This document shows, in pieces, positions 47,187 to 56,794 of a stretch of 64,000 nt of DNA. This DNA is from Clostridium senegalense JC122 (lineage in GTDB: Bacteria; Bacillota; Clostridia; Clostridiales; Clostridiaceae), in the NCBI RefSeq assembly GCF_000285575.1, contig NZ_HE611051.1, positions 478,058-542,057 of the forward strand, in the 5' to 3' direction. The position numbers and the translations under genes were made by a program. The notes under the pieces are model-generated. The model was not told the DNA's origin. It did not search any database and saw nothing but the letters and a program-made list of their open reading frames with translations. Within the stretch, counting starts at the first letter, position 1, and each line of letters begins with the position of its first letter.

Positions 47187-49124
47187 ATGATAAAAATTAG
47201 TTTAAAAGATGGATCTATAAAAGAATTTGAAAATGAATTATCTGTTTTAGATATAGCTAAAAACATTTCAGAAGGATTAGCAAGGGTTGCTTGTGCAGCA
47301 ACTGTTAATGGCGAAGTAGTTGATTTACGTCATATAGTTGATAAAGATTGTGAACTTAATATATTAACTTTCGATTCTCAAGAAGGTAAGGATGCATTTA
47401 GACATACAGCTTCTCATATATTAGCTCAAGCTGTAAAGAAATTAAATCCTTCTGCAAAACTTGCAATAGGACCTTCTATAGATAATGGTTTCTATTATGA
47501 TTTTGATGTAGAAAAACCATTTACTTTTGAAGATTTAGAAAAAATTGAAGCTGAAATGAAAAAAATCGTTAAAGAAAACTTACAAATTGAAAGATTTGAA
47601 CTTCCAAGAGACGAAGCTATAAAGCTAATGGAGGAATCTGGAGAAATTTATAAAGTAGAATTAATTAAAGACCTTCCTGAAAACGAGGTTATATCATTCT
47701 ACAAACAAGGTGATTTTGTTGATTTATGTGCAGGACCACACCTTCTATCAACAAAGCCAGTTAAAGCATTTAAACTTACTAAAATTGCAGGAGCTTACTG
47801 GAGAGGTGATGAAAAAAATAAAATGCTTTCTCGTATATACGGAACTGCATTTACTAAAAAATCAGACTTAGATGCACACATTGAAGCACTTGAAGAGGCT
47901 AAAAAAAGAGATCACAATAAACTTGGTAGAGAATTAGAACTATTTACAACTTCTGAACCGGTTGGCCAAGGTCTTCCTATTTTATTACCAAAAGGATCTA
48001 GAGTTGTACAATTACTTCAAAGATTTGTTGAAGACGAAGAACAAAAAAGAGGTTATTTATTAACAAAAACTCCTTTAATGGCGAAAAGTGATTTATATAA
48101 AATTTCTGGACATTGGGATCATTACAAAGATGGTATGTTTGTTTTAGGTGATGAAGAAAAAGATGATGAAGTATTTGCTCTTCGTCCTATGACTTGCCCA
48201 TTCCAATTCATGGCTTATAAAGCTAAAAAGAGAAGTTATAGAGACTTACCTTTAAGATACAACGAAACTTCTACTTTATTTAGAAATGAGTCATCTGGAG
48301 AAATGCATGGTCTTATCCGTGTAAGACAATTCACAATTTCTGAAGGACATTTAGCTGTAAGACCTGACCAATTAGAAGATGAATTCAGAGGAGTTGTTGA
48401 TTTAATTAACTATATGTTAGATACTTTAGGAATTAGAGAAGATATAACTTATAGATTCTCTAAATGGGATCCAAACAATAAAGCTAAATATATAGATAAA
48501 CCAAAAGAATGGGAAGAAACTCAAGATAAGATGAGACAAATCCTTGATAATCTTCAATTAGATTATACTGAAGCTGAGGGTGAAGCAGCATTCTATGGTC
48601 CTAAACTAGACCTTCAAATAAAAAATGTTCATGGAAAAGAAGATACTATAATAACTGTCCAAATTGATTTCTCATTAGCTGAAAGATTTGGAATGACTTA
48701 TATAGATAAAGATGGTAAAGAAAAACATCCTTACATTATTCACAGAACTTCTATTGGATGTTATGAAAGAACATTAGCTATGCTTATAGAAAAATATGCT
48801 GGAGCATTCCCAACTTGGCTTGCACCAATTCAAGTTAAAGTTCTTCCTATATCAGAGAAATATCATGATTATGCTGAAGAAGTTACTAAAGAACTTGAAA
48901 GAAATGGATTAAGAGTTGAAACTGATTATAGAGCTGAAAAAATAGGATATAAAATTAGAGAAGCTCGTAATGAAAGAGTTCCATATATTCTAGTTGTAGG
49001 TGAAAAAGAAGCTGAAAATAAAGAGGTAGCCATCAGAAGTAGAAAAAATGGTGATGAAGGTGCTATAGCATTAAAATCATTTATTGAAAGAATTACTGTA
49101 GAAGTAGAAAATAAAGAAAAGTAA
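47187..49124 (+). CDS. thrS: threonyl-tRNA synthetase
   Basis: Class II aminoacyl-tRNA synthetase charging tRNA-Thr. 645 residues, standard length: N-terminal TGS domain (1-62), editing/tRNA-SAD domain with HTASHILAQA near 73 and the zinc-like CAGPHLLST near 180, catalytic core with motif 2 RYNETSTLFRNESSGEMHGLIRVRQF near 355-380 and MTCPFQF, motif 3 HRTSIGCYERTLAMLIEKYAG, and the C-terminal anticodon-binding domain (about 540-640). Start follows TTAGGAGGAGTTTTAGT. Controlled by the T-box upstream; terminator immediately downstream. Confidence 0.97.
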   Translation: MIKISLKDGSIKEFENELSVLDIAKNISEGLARVACAATVNGEVVDLRHIVDKDCELNILTFDSQEGKDAFRHTASHILAQAVKKLNPSAKLAIGPSIDNGFYYDFDVEKPFTFEDLEKIEAEMKKIVKENLQIERFELPRDEAIKLMEESGEIYKVELIKDLPENEVISFYKQGDFVDLCAGPHLLSTKPVKAFKLTKIAGAYWRGDEKNKMLSRIYGTAFTKKSDLDAHIEALEEAKKRDHNKLGRELELFTTSEPVGQGLPILLPKGSRVVQLLQRFVEDEEQKRGYLLTKTPLMAKSDLYKISGHWDHYKDGMFVLGDEEKDDEVFALRPMTCPFQFMAYKAKKRSYRDLPLRYNETSTLFRNESSGEMHGLIRVRQFTISEGHLAVRPDQLEDEFRGVVDLINYMLDTLGIREDITYRFSKWDPNNKAKYIDKPKEWEETQDKMRQILDNLQLDYTEAEGEAAFYGPKLDLQIKNVHGKEDTIITVQIDFSLAERFGMTYIDKDGKEKHPYIIHRTSIGCYERTLAMLIEKYAGAFPTWLAPIQVKVLPISEKYHDYAEEVTKELERNGLRVETDYRAEKIGYKIREARNERVPYILVVGEKEAENKEVAIRSRKNGDEGAIALKSFIERITVEVENKEK

Positions 49125-49130
49125 CTATTA

Positions 49131-49159
49131 AAGCAACACTTAGCAGTGTTGCTTTTTTC
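49131..49159 (+). terminator. intrinsic terminator of thrS
   Basis: Ten-base stem AAGCAACACT/AGTGTTGCTT with 4-base loop TAGC, then T6. Confidence 0.9.
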
Positions 49160-49433
49160 TACATTAAATTACAATATAATATTGTAATTTAATCAAAACA
49201 GTTAATAAGATTTAAATTTAATTAACTTTTTCTAAACTTTTTTAAATTTAGTTTAAATTTTTGTTTCATTTTAAAGTATACAGTAGATAAATCATCTTTT
49301 TAAGAGGTTCTTTTAAATATTCTATTGTAATGGCACTTTGCAGAATTGCCTGTTTATTGTAGTAAATTTAAAATAGTGATAAAATTTATCATATACAAAT
49401 TGAGAAAAAATAAATATATTTTGGGAGGCGCTT
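49160..49433. other. promoter region of pepV
   Basis: Around 270 AT-rich bases with no ORF; the ribosome site TTTTGGGAGGCGCTT lies at its end. No regulatory motif recognised. Confidence 0.4.
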
Positions 49434-50861
49434 ATGAATAATATTGAAATACAAAACATAAATAAATTTTTACAAGATAATAAAGAAAATATAATTAATG
49501 ATATAAGAGATCTAGTTGCTATACCTAGTGTTTCTGAGAATTTACCAAAAGTTAAAGAATGTTTAAAAACAATTATATGTAAAGCTGAGAAAATGGGTTT
49601 TAAAGCATATACAGTTTTAGATGATTCAATCGGTATTGTTGAAATGGGTGAAGGAACTGAAACTATAGGAATATTAACTCATATAGATGTAGTTCCTGCT
49701 GATGATTTAGACAAATGGAATAGTAATCCATTTGAAATGATTGAAAAAGATGGAGTTTTATATGGTCGAGGAGTTTTAGACGATAAAGGTTGTATAGTTT
49801 CTTCATTATATGCTATGGATGCTATAAGAAAACTCAACTTACCTATTAACAAGAAAGTTCAACTTATAATAGGTACTCAAGAAGAAGTTGAGTGGATTGA
49901 TATGAATGAATATGTAGAAAAGTATCCTTTACCAGATTACGGATTTACTCCTGATGGACAATTTCCTATTTGTAATAAAGAAAAAGGATATGCTGATGTA
50001 GCATTTAAATTCACATCTTCCACTGGTTGTACTGGAGATTTTGAAATTATAAAACTTCAAAGTGGTAATGCTACTAACTCTGTTCCAGGAATGGCCACTG
50101 CAATATTAAAAGGTGATTTAAATAATTTTAAAGACTCACTAAATAAATATTTAGCTTTAAATAAAGATGCTAAAATAACATTTTCTGAGGATGGATCGGT
50201 TATAAAAGTTGTTGCTGAAGGTGTTTCAGGTCACTCTGCATTTCCACATTTAAGTGTAAATCCTATAGTTATGTTAGGTAAATTCCTTAATACATTAAGT
50301 ATTGTATCTAATTCTCAAGGAAATGCAATTAAATTTATAGCTGAAAATTGCTATGATTATTTTGGAAAAGGCTTAGGAGTTTATAGCGAAAGCGAGTATT
50401 TAGATGGAGAATATATGCATAGAAATGTAATATCTCCAACGGTAGTTAAAGAAGATGATTCTCATTGTACAGTTATTTTAAATATGAGACCTGTATATGG
50501 TACAACACTTGAAGGATTAAAAGAAGTCTTTACTAAAATATCAAATGATACTAAATCTACATTTGAAGTATTAGATTTCTTAGCTCCTATATTTGTTAGC
50601 AAAGAAAAACCTTTCCTTCAAATAATGGAAAACACTTATAATGAATTAAGTGGTCTAAAAAATGATTTTACACTTGGACATGGAACTTCTTATGCAAAGG
50701 CTATGCCTAACACTGTTGCATGGGGACCAGTTTTCTATGATGAAGATGAATGTTGTCATGTGGCTAATGAATTTATATCACTTGAAAAGTTATTTAAAGC
50801 CACTGAAATATATTCTGTAGCATTAGGTAGAATGCTTGAAGAAACTAAACCATTAATATAA
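49434..50861 (+). CDS. pepV: M20 family dipeptidase, PepV type
   Basis: Cytoplasmic two-zinc dipeptidase (Xaa-His/PepV, Sapep branch of M20). 475 residues. Metal ligands in LTHIDVVPADDLDKWNSNPFE, YGRGVLDDKGCIVSSLYAM and IIGTQEEVEWIDM; the catalytic base pair E-E is in the last. The central lid domain contains GVSGHSAFPHLSVN with the conserved His. C-terminal LGHGTSYAKAMPNTVAWGPVF plus CHVANEF supplies the last metal histidine. It would finish degradation of peptides taken up by a proteolytic cell. Monocistronic, sharing a bidirectional terminator with the convergent desulfidase gene. Confidence 0.92.
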   Translation: MNNIEIQNINKFLQDNKENIINDIRDLVAIPSVSENLPKVKECLKTIICKAEKMGFKAYTVLDDSIGIVEMGEGTETIGILTHIDVVPADDLDKWNSNPFEMIEKDGVLYGRGVLDDKGCIVSSLYAMDAIRKLNLPINKKVQLIIGTQEEVEWIDMNEYVEKYPLPDYGFTPDGQFPICNKEKGYADVAFKFTSSTGCTGDFEIIKLQSGNATNSVPGMATAILKGDLNNFKDSLNKYLALNKDAKITFSEDGSVIKVVAEGVSGHSAFPHLSVNPIVMLGKFLNTLSIVSNSQGNAIKFIAENCYDYFGKGLGVYSESEYLDGEYMHRNVISPTVVKEDDSHCTVILNMRPVYGTTLEGLKEVFTKISNDTKSTFEVLDFLAPIFVSKEKPFLQIMENTYNELSGLKNDFTLGHGTSYAKAMPNTVAWGPVFYDEDECCHVANEFISLEKLFKATEIYSVALGRMLEETKPLI

Positions 50862-50947
50862 AGAAACAAGCATAAATATTAACTTATCGATGTACAATTA
50901 ATTATAAATCAATAAATCTTTTAAATTCATATATAATTTTTATAAAT

Positions 50948-50973
50948 AAAAAAGGGCATTAAGCCCTTTTTAT
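50948..50973. terminator. bidirectional intrinsic terminator
   Basis: Stem AAAGGGC/GCCCTTT with a 5-base loop and A/T tracts on each side, between convergent pepV and the desulfidase gene. Confidence 0.85.
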
Positions 50974-52259
50974 TATTTACAAATCATTATATCTAAAATT
51001 ACGTTATCACAATTTGTCATTCCACTATTAGCTAATGTAGCTAAGTTTCTTATTGATTGATCTGCCTCTTTACTTACTATTCCATCTTTATCAGAAATTT
51101 CGATACCATGTGTAGCAAGTATAGCTGATTTTACTGAAGAACCAACTGCTGTTGATAATTTTAATGCACAACCTGGTTTTGCTCCATCACAAATCATTCC
51201 AGATACATCACCTATCATATTTTTAATTGTGTAACATACGTTTTCTAATTTTCCACCCATCATATATGTCATAGCTGCACTAGCTCCAATTGAAGCTGCT
51301 ACACCACATCCACAAAGTGCTGAAAGTCTTCCTAAATGACTTTTTATGTAATAAGTTATTAAGTGACTTATAGCTAATCCTCTTGCTAAAGTTTCATCAC
51401 TAGCATTTATTTTTTTACTAACAGCTACTACTGGTAATATTGCTGTTAATCCTTGATTTCCACTTCCTGCACTACTCATAACTGGTAATGGACATCCAGA
51501 CATTCTAGCATCTGATCCTGCTGCTGTGAATGCCATTGTAAATGACATTATATCATCACTTAATATTCCTTCTTCAATTTGACCCATTAAAGTCTTTCCT
51601 ATTTTAAGACCATATTCATGCTTTAGTCCTTCTTCTGCAACTTTACTATTCATAGCTGCTCCATCTAGTAAGAATTTTATATCTTCAAATGGAACTGTTG
51701 TAGCATACTCATAAATTTTAGCTACTGAAAAAGTTAGTTTTTTCTTGTCTTCTTTTCCATCTTCTTTTGGAGCTTCTAGTGTTTCTTCATTTGAATAAAC
51801 TATTTCTCCATTAACTTGTATTAAAGTTATATTTGTATGTTTATATTTTATAACAACCTTAGCTGTTTCTTCTCCACTTGTACAAATTGCTTCAATGTAT
51901 AATTTTTCTGTTCTATCTGCTTTTTTTACAGAAACCTTACCATCTTGAACCATTTGTTTTGCTTTTGATACATCTTCTTGTGTACAATCTCTTAAAACCT
52001 CTAATTTTAAATCTGCATTACCAGCAACTGCCCCTAAAGCTGCTGCAATATCTATTCCATTTGCCCCTGTTCCTGGAATTCCAACTGACATTGCGTTTTT
52101 AATTATATTTGTACTTAAATATAATTCTATTTTTTCTACATCCTTTTTTAAACAACTTGCTGCTTTTGCTGTTGCAATAGCTATTGCTATTGGTTCTGTA
52201 CATCCTAAAGCTGGTACAACTTCAATTTTTAATAATTCTGTTATTTCATTATAATTCAT
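50973..52259 (-). CDS. L-cysteine desulfidase / UPF0597 (YhaM, CyuA) family
   Basis: 428-residue cytoplasmic Fe-S enzyme of the CyuA/YhaM family, related to the alpha chain of anaerobic L-serine dehydratase; characterised members split L-cysteine to pyruvate, sulfide and ammonia. VVPALGCTEPIAIA at the N-terminus and C-terminal cysteines in LCGCGVAASIGASAAMTYMMGG and MICDGAKPGCALKLSTA are the cluster-binding signatures. Start after AGGGGGAAAAAAT. Monocistronic. Fits amino-acid fermentation; serine rather than cysteine as substrate cannot be ruled out from sequence. Confidence 0.88.
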   Translation of the reverse strand: MNYNEITELLKIEVVPALGCTEPIAIAIATAKAASCLKKDVEKIELYLSTNIIKNAMSVGIPGTGANGIDIAAALGAVAGNADLKLEVLRDCTQEDVSKAKQMVQDGKVSVKKADRTEKLYIEAICTSGEETAKVVIKYKHTNITLIQVNGEIVYSNEETLEAPKEDGKEDKKKLTFSVAKIYEYATTVPFEDIKFLLDGAAMNSKVAEEGLKHEYGLKIGKTLMGQIEEGILSDDIMSFTMAFTAAGSDARMSGCPLPVMSSAGSGNQGLTAILPVVAVSKKINASDETLARGLAISHLITYYIKSHLGRLSALCGCGVAASIGASAAMTYMMGGKLENVCYTIKNMIGDVSGMICDGAKPGCALKLSTAVGSSVKSAILATHGIEISDKDGIVSKEADQSIRNLATLANSGMTNCDNVILDIMICK

Positions 52260-52606
52260 ATTTTTTCCCCCTACATTATGTAGATTTTATTTTTCGAAAA
52301 TTTATTATATTTTTAAATTTTTGATTTATTCCAATATAATAAATTTTCCATTAAAATTTTGTTCGCTAATCTGATATTCTTTACAAACTTATTTAATCAA
52401 AAAAACAAAATAAATACAAGTGAAATTCAGGTATTTTATACAAGATATATTAGCATTAGAATTCATTTTTCGTCATTTTTCTCACTCAATCTTAGGTATA
52501 TTTACTTTTTTCTAACTTTTTTAACTTGATTATATTTTAGTAATTAACACAAAATTATAATTTAAAACATTATATATAATATTTAGCTTGTATTTTTTTA
52601 GCTATA
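52260..52606. other. intergenic, nothing recognised
   Basis: About 350 AT-rich bases between the desulfidase start and the cyclo-ligase stop; promoter of the former must be here. No ORF, strong hairpin or operator seen. Confidence 0.4.
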
Positions 52607-53176
52607 CTAAACTATTTTTAATATTCTTTTATTTGTTAATATTACATTAGGTTTTATATCATGTTCCTCATTTGGTATTTCATTTAAAACTTGAAAATCA
52701 TATGCAAGAGCTATTTTAAATTTATCTTCACTTAAGTCATTTAAAAATTTATCATAAAATCCTCCACCATATCCAATTCTTCCACCATTCAAATCAAAAA
52801 CTGTACCAGGCATTACAACTAATTCTATATCATTTTTATCTACCTCTTCAGCAGTATCATCACACTCTAATATTCCTTTATACCCTACTTTTAATTGTGA
52901 AAATGAATTTATTTTGAAGGCTCCCATATCACCATCTGCATTTTTTACTTTTGGAATAAAAACTTTTTTATTATTATTAAAGCAATACTTTATAATTTCA
53001 TGAGTATCAACTTCGCTTTTATAGCTTACAAATATAAATATATTTTTACACTCTTTAAATTTTTTATGTGTTATAAATTTTTCAAATATTTGATTGTCAT
53101 AAATCTTCTTAGTTTCTTTACTTATGCCATCTCTTAATTTCAAAATTTCTTTCCTTAATTCCTTTTTATTTAACAT
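52607..53176 (-). CDS. 5-formyltetrahydrofolate cyclo-ligase
   Basis: ATP-dependent conversion of 5-formyl-THF to 5,10-methenyl-THF, recycling an inhibitory folate. 189 residues, the family size. KKELRKEILKLRDGIS at the start provides the nucleotide-contacting helix; VVMPGTVFDLNGGRIGYGGGFYDKFL near 120-146 is the substrate/ATP motif; LAYDFQVLNEIPNEEHDIKPN ends the core. Start follows TAGGGGGAGTTAAA. Not clearly in an operon: the C39-like gene upstream has its own terminator. Confidence 0.93.
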   Translation of the reverse strand: MLNKKELRKEILKLRDGISKETKKIYDNQIFEKFITHKKFKECKNIFIFVSYKSEVDTHEIIKYCFNNNKKVFIPKVKNADGDMGAFKINSFSQLKVGYKGILECDDTAEEVDKNDIELVVMPGTVFDLNGGRIGYGGGFYDKFLNDLSEDKFKIALAYDFQVLNEIPNEEHDIKPNVILTNKRILKIV

Positions 53177-53250
53177 TTTAACTCCCCCTAAAAAAATAAA
53201 TTCATTATAAATTTTATATTTTAATTTATATATTAACTTTTTTTAAAATA

Positions 53251-53280
53251 AAAATAACGCAATAAATATTGACGTTATTT
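53251..53280 (-). terminator. intrinsic terminator of the C39-like gene
   Basis: Stem AAATAACG/CGTTATTT followed by TTATTTTAAA on the minus strand, directly after the stop codon. Confidence 0.75.
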
Positions 53281-54273
53281 TTATTTTGAATTTTTCAATT
53301 CACAAGTTATAGCTTTTCTACCTGTATTTGTCCAAATTTTCAAAAATATATCTTTTTCTATTTTGTCATTTATTTTTCCTGTAAGTGGATCATTATAGTA
53401 TAAATATTCAGCATCATATCCTGTTAACAATACTGCATGCTGATTAAAATACGCCGTTACCGTTTCTCCGTTATTTTTCCATGATGTATTAATCTGCGGA
53501 CTTGTAAAATCACTTGTAACCCACACTACAACTGGTCTATTTTCTGATAAGGATTTTTCAATATAAGAATAATCTAAATTTGTTAAATTAACACCTTCAA
53601 CATACTGATTTACTAACTCCAGTAAAGGTATTGGATTTATAGAATATCCTGAAGAAACCCCTGTTATATCCCCTACAAAGCCTATATCTGGATTTCCCCA
53701 TTTAATTATTTTTCCATTTTCATCATACTCTATTTTAGTATTATCTTTTTTCACCTTTTCTGCTAATGTCATCTTATCAACTTTTATGCCAAAATGATTT
53801 AACATCATAGCTACTGATGTTACTTCACAACCATTTTTTAATTCTGGAAGTTGTTTTATAATCTCTACATTCATAATATTACTCTTTAAATTAGAACTTT
53901 TTTCTTTATCATTACTAAGTTTTTTTTCCATTTCCTTTTTTTTCTTATCCCTTTTCTTTTCTTCAAGTTCTTTTAATACTTTTTTTTGTTCTTCTAACTT
54001 TTCCTTTCGTTCTTCTTCTTTCTTTATTTTTTCCTCTTCCTTTTGCTTTTCTTTTTCTATCTGCTCTTTTTCAAAATTAGTTAAATAATCATCTCCTATA
54101 TTAGAGTTTATCTTTATGTTTTTTATATGAGTTTCATATGCCGATACCTGGCTACTAAATCTAATATAGGTGTACAAAGAAATTGATAAAATCATTATAG
54201 ATAAAGCACAAGTGATTATAGAAAAATTTCTTTTTTTCTTCTTTCTATTCTGCTTCAACAATATCCTCCTCAC
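53281..54273 (-). CDS. membrane-anchored C39-like cysteine peptidase
   Basis: 330-residue protein: basic N-terminus, single transmembrane helix (about 19-38), a highly charged Lys/Glu coiled coil (about 66-125, KEQIEKEKQKEEEKIKKEE...), and an extracytoplasmic peptidase_C39_2 domain. Catalytic residues visible: Cys in LKNGCEVTSVAMMLNHFG, His in FNQHAVLLTGYD, Asp in YYNDPLTG. Family members cleave peptides or act on cell-wall material; target unknown. Start at 54273 after AGGAGGATATTGTTG. The Lys/Glu-rich coil is compositionally odd compared with the catalytic part and may be a spacer through the wall. Confidence 0.85.
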   Translation of the reverse strand: MRRILLKQNRKKKKRNFSIITCALSIMILSISLYTYIRFSSQVSAYETHIKNIKINSNIGDDYLTNFEKEQIEKEKQKEEEKIKKEEERKEKLEEQKKVLKELEEKKRDKKKKEMEKKLSNDKEKSSNLKSNIMNVEIIKQLPELKNGCEVTSVAMMLNHFGIKVDKMTLAEKVKKDNTKIEYDENGKIIKWGNPDIGFVGDITGVSSGYSINPIPLLELVNQYVEGVNLTNLDYSYIEKSLSENRPVVVWVTSDFTSPQINTSWKNNGETVTAYFNQHAVLLTGYDAEYLYYNDPLTGKINDKIEKDIFLKIWTNTGRKAITCELKNSK

Positions 54274-54411
54274 TCATAACTTTAGGTACTTTAACTTATT
54301 TTATAATTTATATAGAGTTTCAAATTTTAATAAACTAACTTGAATTTATTCCTCTATACTTTTATATACGTAACAAATTTAAGTTAGTTAATAATAATCC
54401 TCTTTTATAAT

Positions 54412-55100
54412 CTAAAACAATTCTAAATTATATCCATTATCTTTAAGCCATAATTCTTTTTCTTTATAATTCGGCATAGTTTTCCTTACATAATCCCAAT
54501 ATTCGGAAGAATGATTTTTGTGAACAGTATGACATAGTTCATGTATAACGATATAATCAATGACATCTAACGGTGCCATTATACATTTCCAATTAAATAT
54601 TAAATCATTATTATATGTACAGCTTGCCCATCTTCTCTTTTGAATTCTTACTTTTACTGATTTGTAATTTAATTTTAACTTTTCCGAATGGATTTTAACT
54701 CTTTCTTCTATTAACTCCAAAGCTAATTTTCTATAAAATTTTTCTATCATATGTTTTGTCTTATTTAAATCTTTACAATTTAGGATTATTTCTTTTTCTT
54801 CTATTCTTATGTTATTTTTCCTCTTTTATCTAATATTATTTTCAACGTATATAATTCTCCTAAATAAAGATACTCTTCTCCATCAATTCCATACCTTACC
54901 TTCCTATTTAACATACGTTGATTATTTCTTTCAATTTTATTTTCTATCCAACTTAATTTTTTTTCTACTACTTCATAAATTATTTTATCTGAAATACCAT
55001 TTGGTACTAAAATTTTAATTTTATTATCCTCTTGTATTCTTATACAAATACTCTTTCTTTCCCTGTATATTATCTCTATATCCAATTCATCTATCTTCAT
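54412..55100 (-). pseudogene. YgjP-like (DUF45/WLM) metal-dependent hydrolase, one frameshift
   Basis: Zincin-like metallohydrolase of the YgjP/SprT type. N-terminal MKIDELDIEIIYRERKSICIRIQED...VPNGISDK, then after the break RIEEKEIILNCKDLNKTKHMIEKFYRKLA, KVRIQKRRWASCTYNNDLIFNWKC and the metal site IVIHELCHTVHKNHSSEYW (HExxH plus third His). The break is at the T5 run 54815-54819; with six bases one 228-residue protein results, the normal family size. Start at 55100 after AGGGTAGGTTTTT. Biological role of the family is poorly known. Likely sequence error. Confidence 0.82.
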
Positions 55101-55180
55101 AAAAACCTACCCTAATATTAATATTTTATTTATTTGATTATGCATTAATTCATTATTATATCATAAACCACAGTATACTA

Positions 55181-55215
55181 AAAAAGATACCCATAGCTCT
55201 TTTGCTATGGGTATC
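55181..55215 (-). terminator. terminator of the flavodoxin-DUF3793 operon
   Basis: Perfect 12-base stem GATACCCATAGC/GCTATGGGTATC, 6-base loop, T6 on the minus strand. Confidence 0.9.
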
Positions 55216-55332
55216 AATTTAAAACTGCACTTTAAAAATATTATATATTATTATAAGAAGGATTTGGATGTTATTGACTTATTTTGAGTTTTGAATTTAT
55301 AATATTAGCAAAATATTCTTAAAATCTATATT

Positions 55333-55968
55333 TTAAGCTATTTCATCTAATATTTCTGTTAAAGATAAACCGCTACAAACTTTATTTATTATTTCAAGCT
55401 TTGCCGCATCAAAATTTTCAAAAGTTTTCATAGCATAATATTCATCTTTATACACTTTCCAATATCCGCATATTAAACATTCACTGTGTGGACTTTCTAT
55501 GAATATTTTTACATCATCTAGAGGAAATCCTAAGAATAACCCCAGTTCATGCGGACAAGCATTTTTTTCATATCTTTTCTTTAATAAGGTTAATTTTTCA
55601 TATAGGGTCATCTCTGGCTTATAACCAAACTTTTTTAAATAAGTTTTTACTGGTTCATTTCCTAGTTTATTCTTTAGTAATTCTTCTTTATAAAAAAGTA
55701 CTACTACTGCATCTTCTGTTTCTTTTAATTCGAAAGCTTTAAGTTTTAATCTTTCAAGTAATTCTTCTTTATAAACTTTCCAATTATTTTTCATATTTTT
55801 ATCATGATTACAAAGGGTAACTGTAGTTCCTGCCTTTAATTCTTTTATTGTAGGTGCTGCATTAAATACTATAACATTAACCATATATTCTACATCATCA
55901 AATTCTTTAATTTTATTTCTAAAATCTTTAATAGCTATATCCAATAGTAATCTCTCCTTTAATGTCAT
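55333..55968 (-). CDS. DUF3793 family protein
   Basis: 211-residue cytoplasmic protein of the DUF3793 family. Features: FNAAPTIKELKAGTTVTLCNH, VVVLFYKEELL, KKFGYKPEMTLYEKLTLLKKRY, CPHELGLFLGFPLDDVKIFIES, HSECLICGYWKVYKDEYYAMKTFENFDAAK. Conserved Cys/His suggest metal or haem handling, but no activity is established. In many Clostridia this family sits beside a flavodoxin, as here (70 bases after it), and the shared promoter is flanked by Fur boxes, so it belongs to an iron-limitation response. Start after AAGGAGAGATTACTA. Confidence 0.85.
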   Translation of the reverse strand: MTLKERLLLDIAIKDFRNKIKEFDDVEYMVNVIVFNAAPTIKELKAGTTVTLCNHDKNMKNNWKVYKEELLERLKLKAFELKETEDAVVVLFYKEELLKNKLGNEPVKTYLKKFGYKPEMTLYEKLTLLKKRYEKNACPHELGLFLGFPLDDVKIFIESPHSECLICGYWKVYKDEYYAMKTFENFDAAKLEIINKVCSGLSLTEILDEIA

Positions 55969-56037
55969 AATAAAAATAGTTTCATTTATTTTTTATATTT
56001 AAAAACCATAAAATATTTTACAGTTTTAATATCACAT

Positions 56038-56460
56038 TTATACTAATTTTTTTCCTAATTCAATACATTCTTCCTGTCCTTTTGAATCTGGTTCAGAATT
56101 TATAATTAAACCTTCATCTATTAAATTAGCACCATAACTTTCCATTCTTTCTGCCCAATCTCTCATCCATTGGCCATCTCCCCATCCAAAAGAACCAAAT
56201 AGAGCTACTTTTTTACCGCCTACTTTATCACTTATAGATTCTATAAAAGGTTCCATTTCACATTCTTCTAAAACTTCATTTCCCATAGATGGACATCCTA
56301 ATGCTATAGTATCAAATTTTTCTATATCCTCTGTAGTTGCCTCACTAACATTTTTTATTAAAACCTTAGCTCCACTTTCCATAACACCTTGACCAATTAA
56401 ATTTGCCATTTTTTCTGTGTTACCTGTACCACTCCAATATACTATTAATATGTCTTTCAT
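56038..56460 (-). CDS. flavodoxin
   Basis: 140-residue short-chain flavodoxin, an FMN electron carrier replacing ferredoxin when iron is scarce. IVYWSGTGNTEKMANLI is the phosphate-binding loop, LGCPSMGNEVLEE and FGSFGWGDGQWMRDWAERM the loops stacking on the flavin. First gene of a two-gene unit with DUF3793. The promoter is a near-perfect sigma-A promoter flanked by two Fur boxes. Start after TGAGGAGAGAGTTTT. Confidence 0.92.
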   Translation of the reverse strand: MKDILIVYWSGTGNTEKMANLIGQGVMESGAKVLIKNVSEATTEDIEKFDTIALGCPSMGNEVLEECEMEPFIESISDKVGGKKVALFGSFGWGDGQWMRDWAERMESYGANLIDEGLIINSEPDSKGQEECIELGKKLV

Positions 56461-56486
56461 AAAACTCTCTCCTCACCATTTCTAAT

Positions 56487-56570
56487 TGATAATGATTTTC
56501 ATTACTAACTTGACTTTATTATATCTCTACTTTTTTTACTTGTCAACAGTTTAATTGAAAATAATTATCA
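56487..56570 (-). promoter_or_regulatory. Fur-flanked promoter of the flavodoxin operon
   Basis: Minus-strand TTGACA (56541-56546), 17-base spacer, TATAAT (56518-56523): exact consensus. Fur box TGATAATGATTTTCA at 56487-56501 lies just downstream of the start point and TGAAAATAATTATCA at 56556-56570 just upstream of -35; each has one mismatch to TGATAATNATTATCA. Confidence 0.88.
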
Positions 56571-56794
56571 TTTATTTTAGTGATATATTTCTTAGTACTA
56601 TTTTTAATATGAAAGACATATAATTTATTGATATATTTTGTATATTCCTAAAATTTATTATAAATTTAATACTATTTATATTATGCCGTAAAATTTTTTT
56701 TTAATTCTTTTGCACTTTAATTTATTAACAAGGTTATAAAAATAAATTTATTTATATATTTTAAACTGAAAAAATTAGGAAAGGAGCTGTTATA

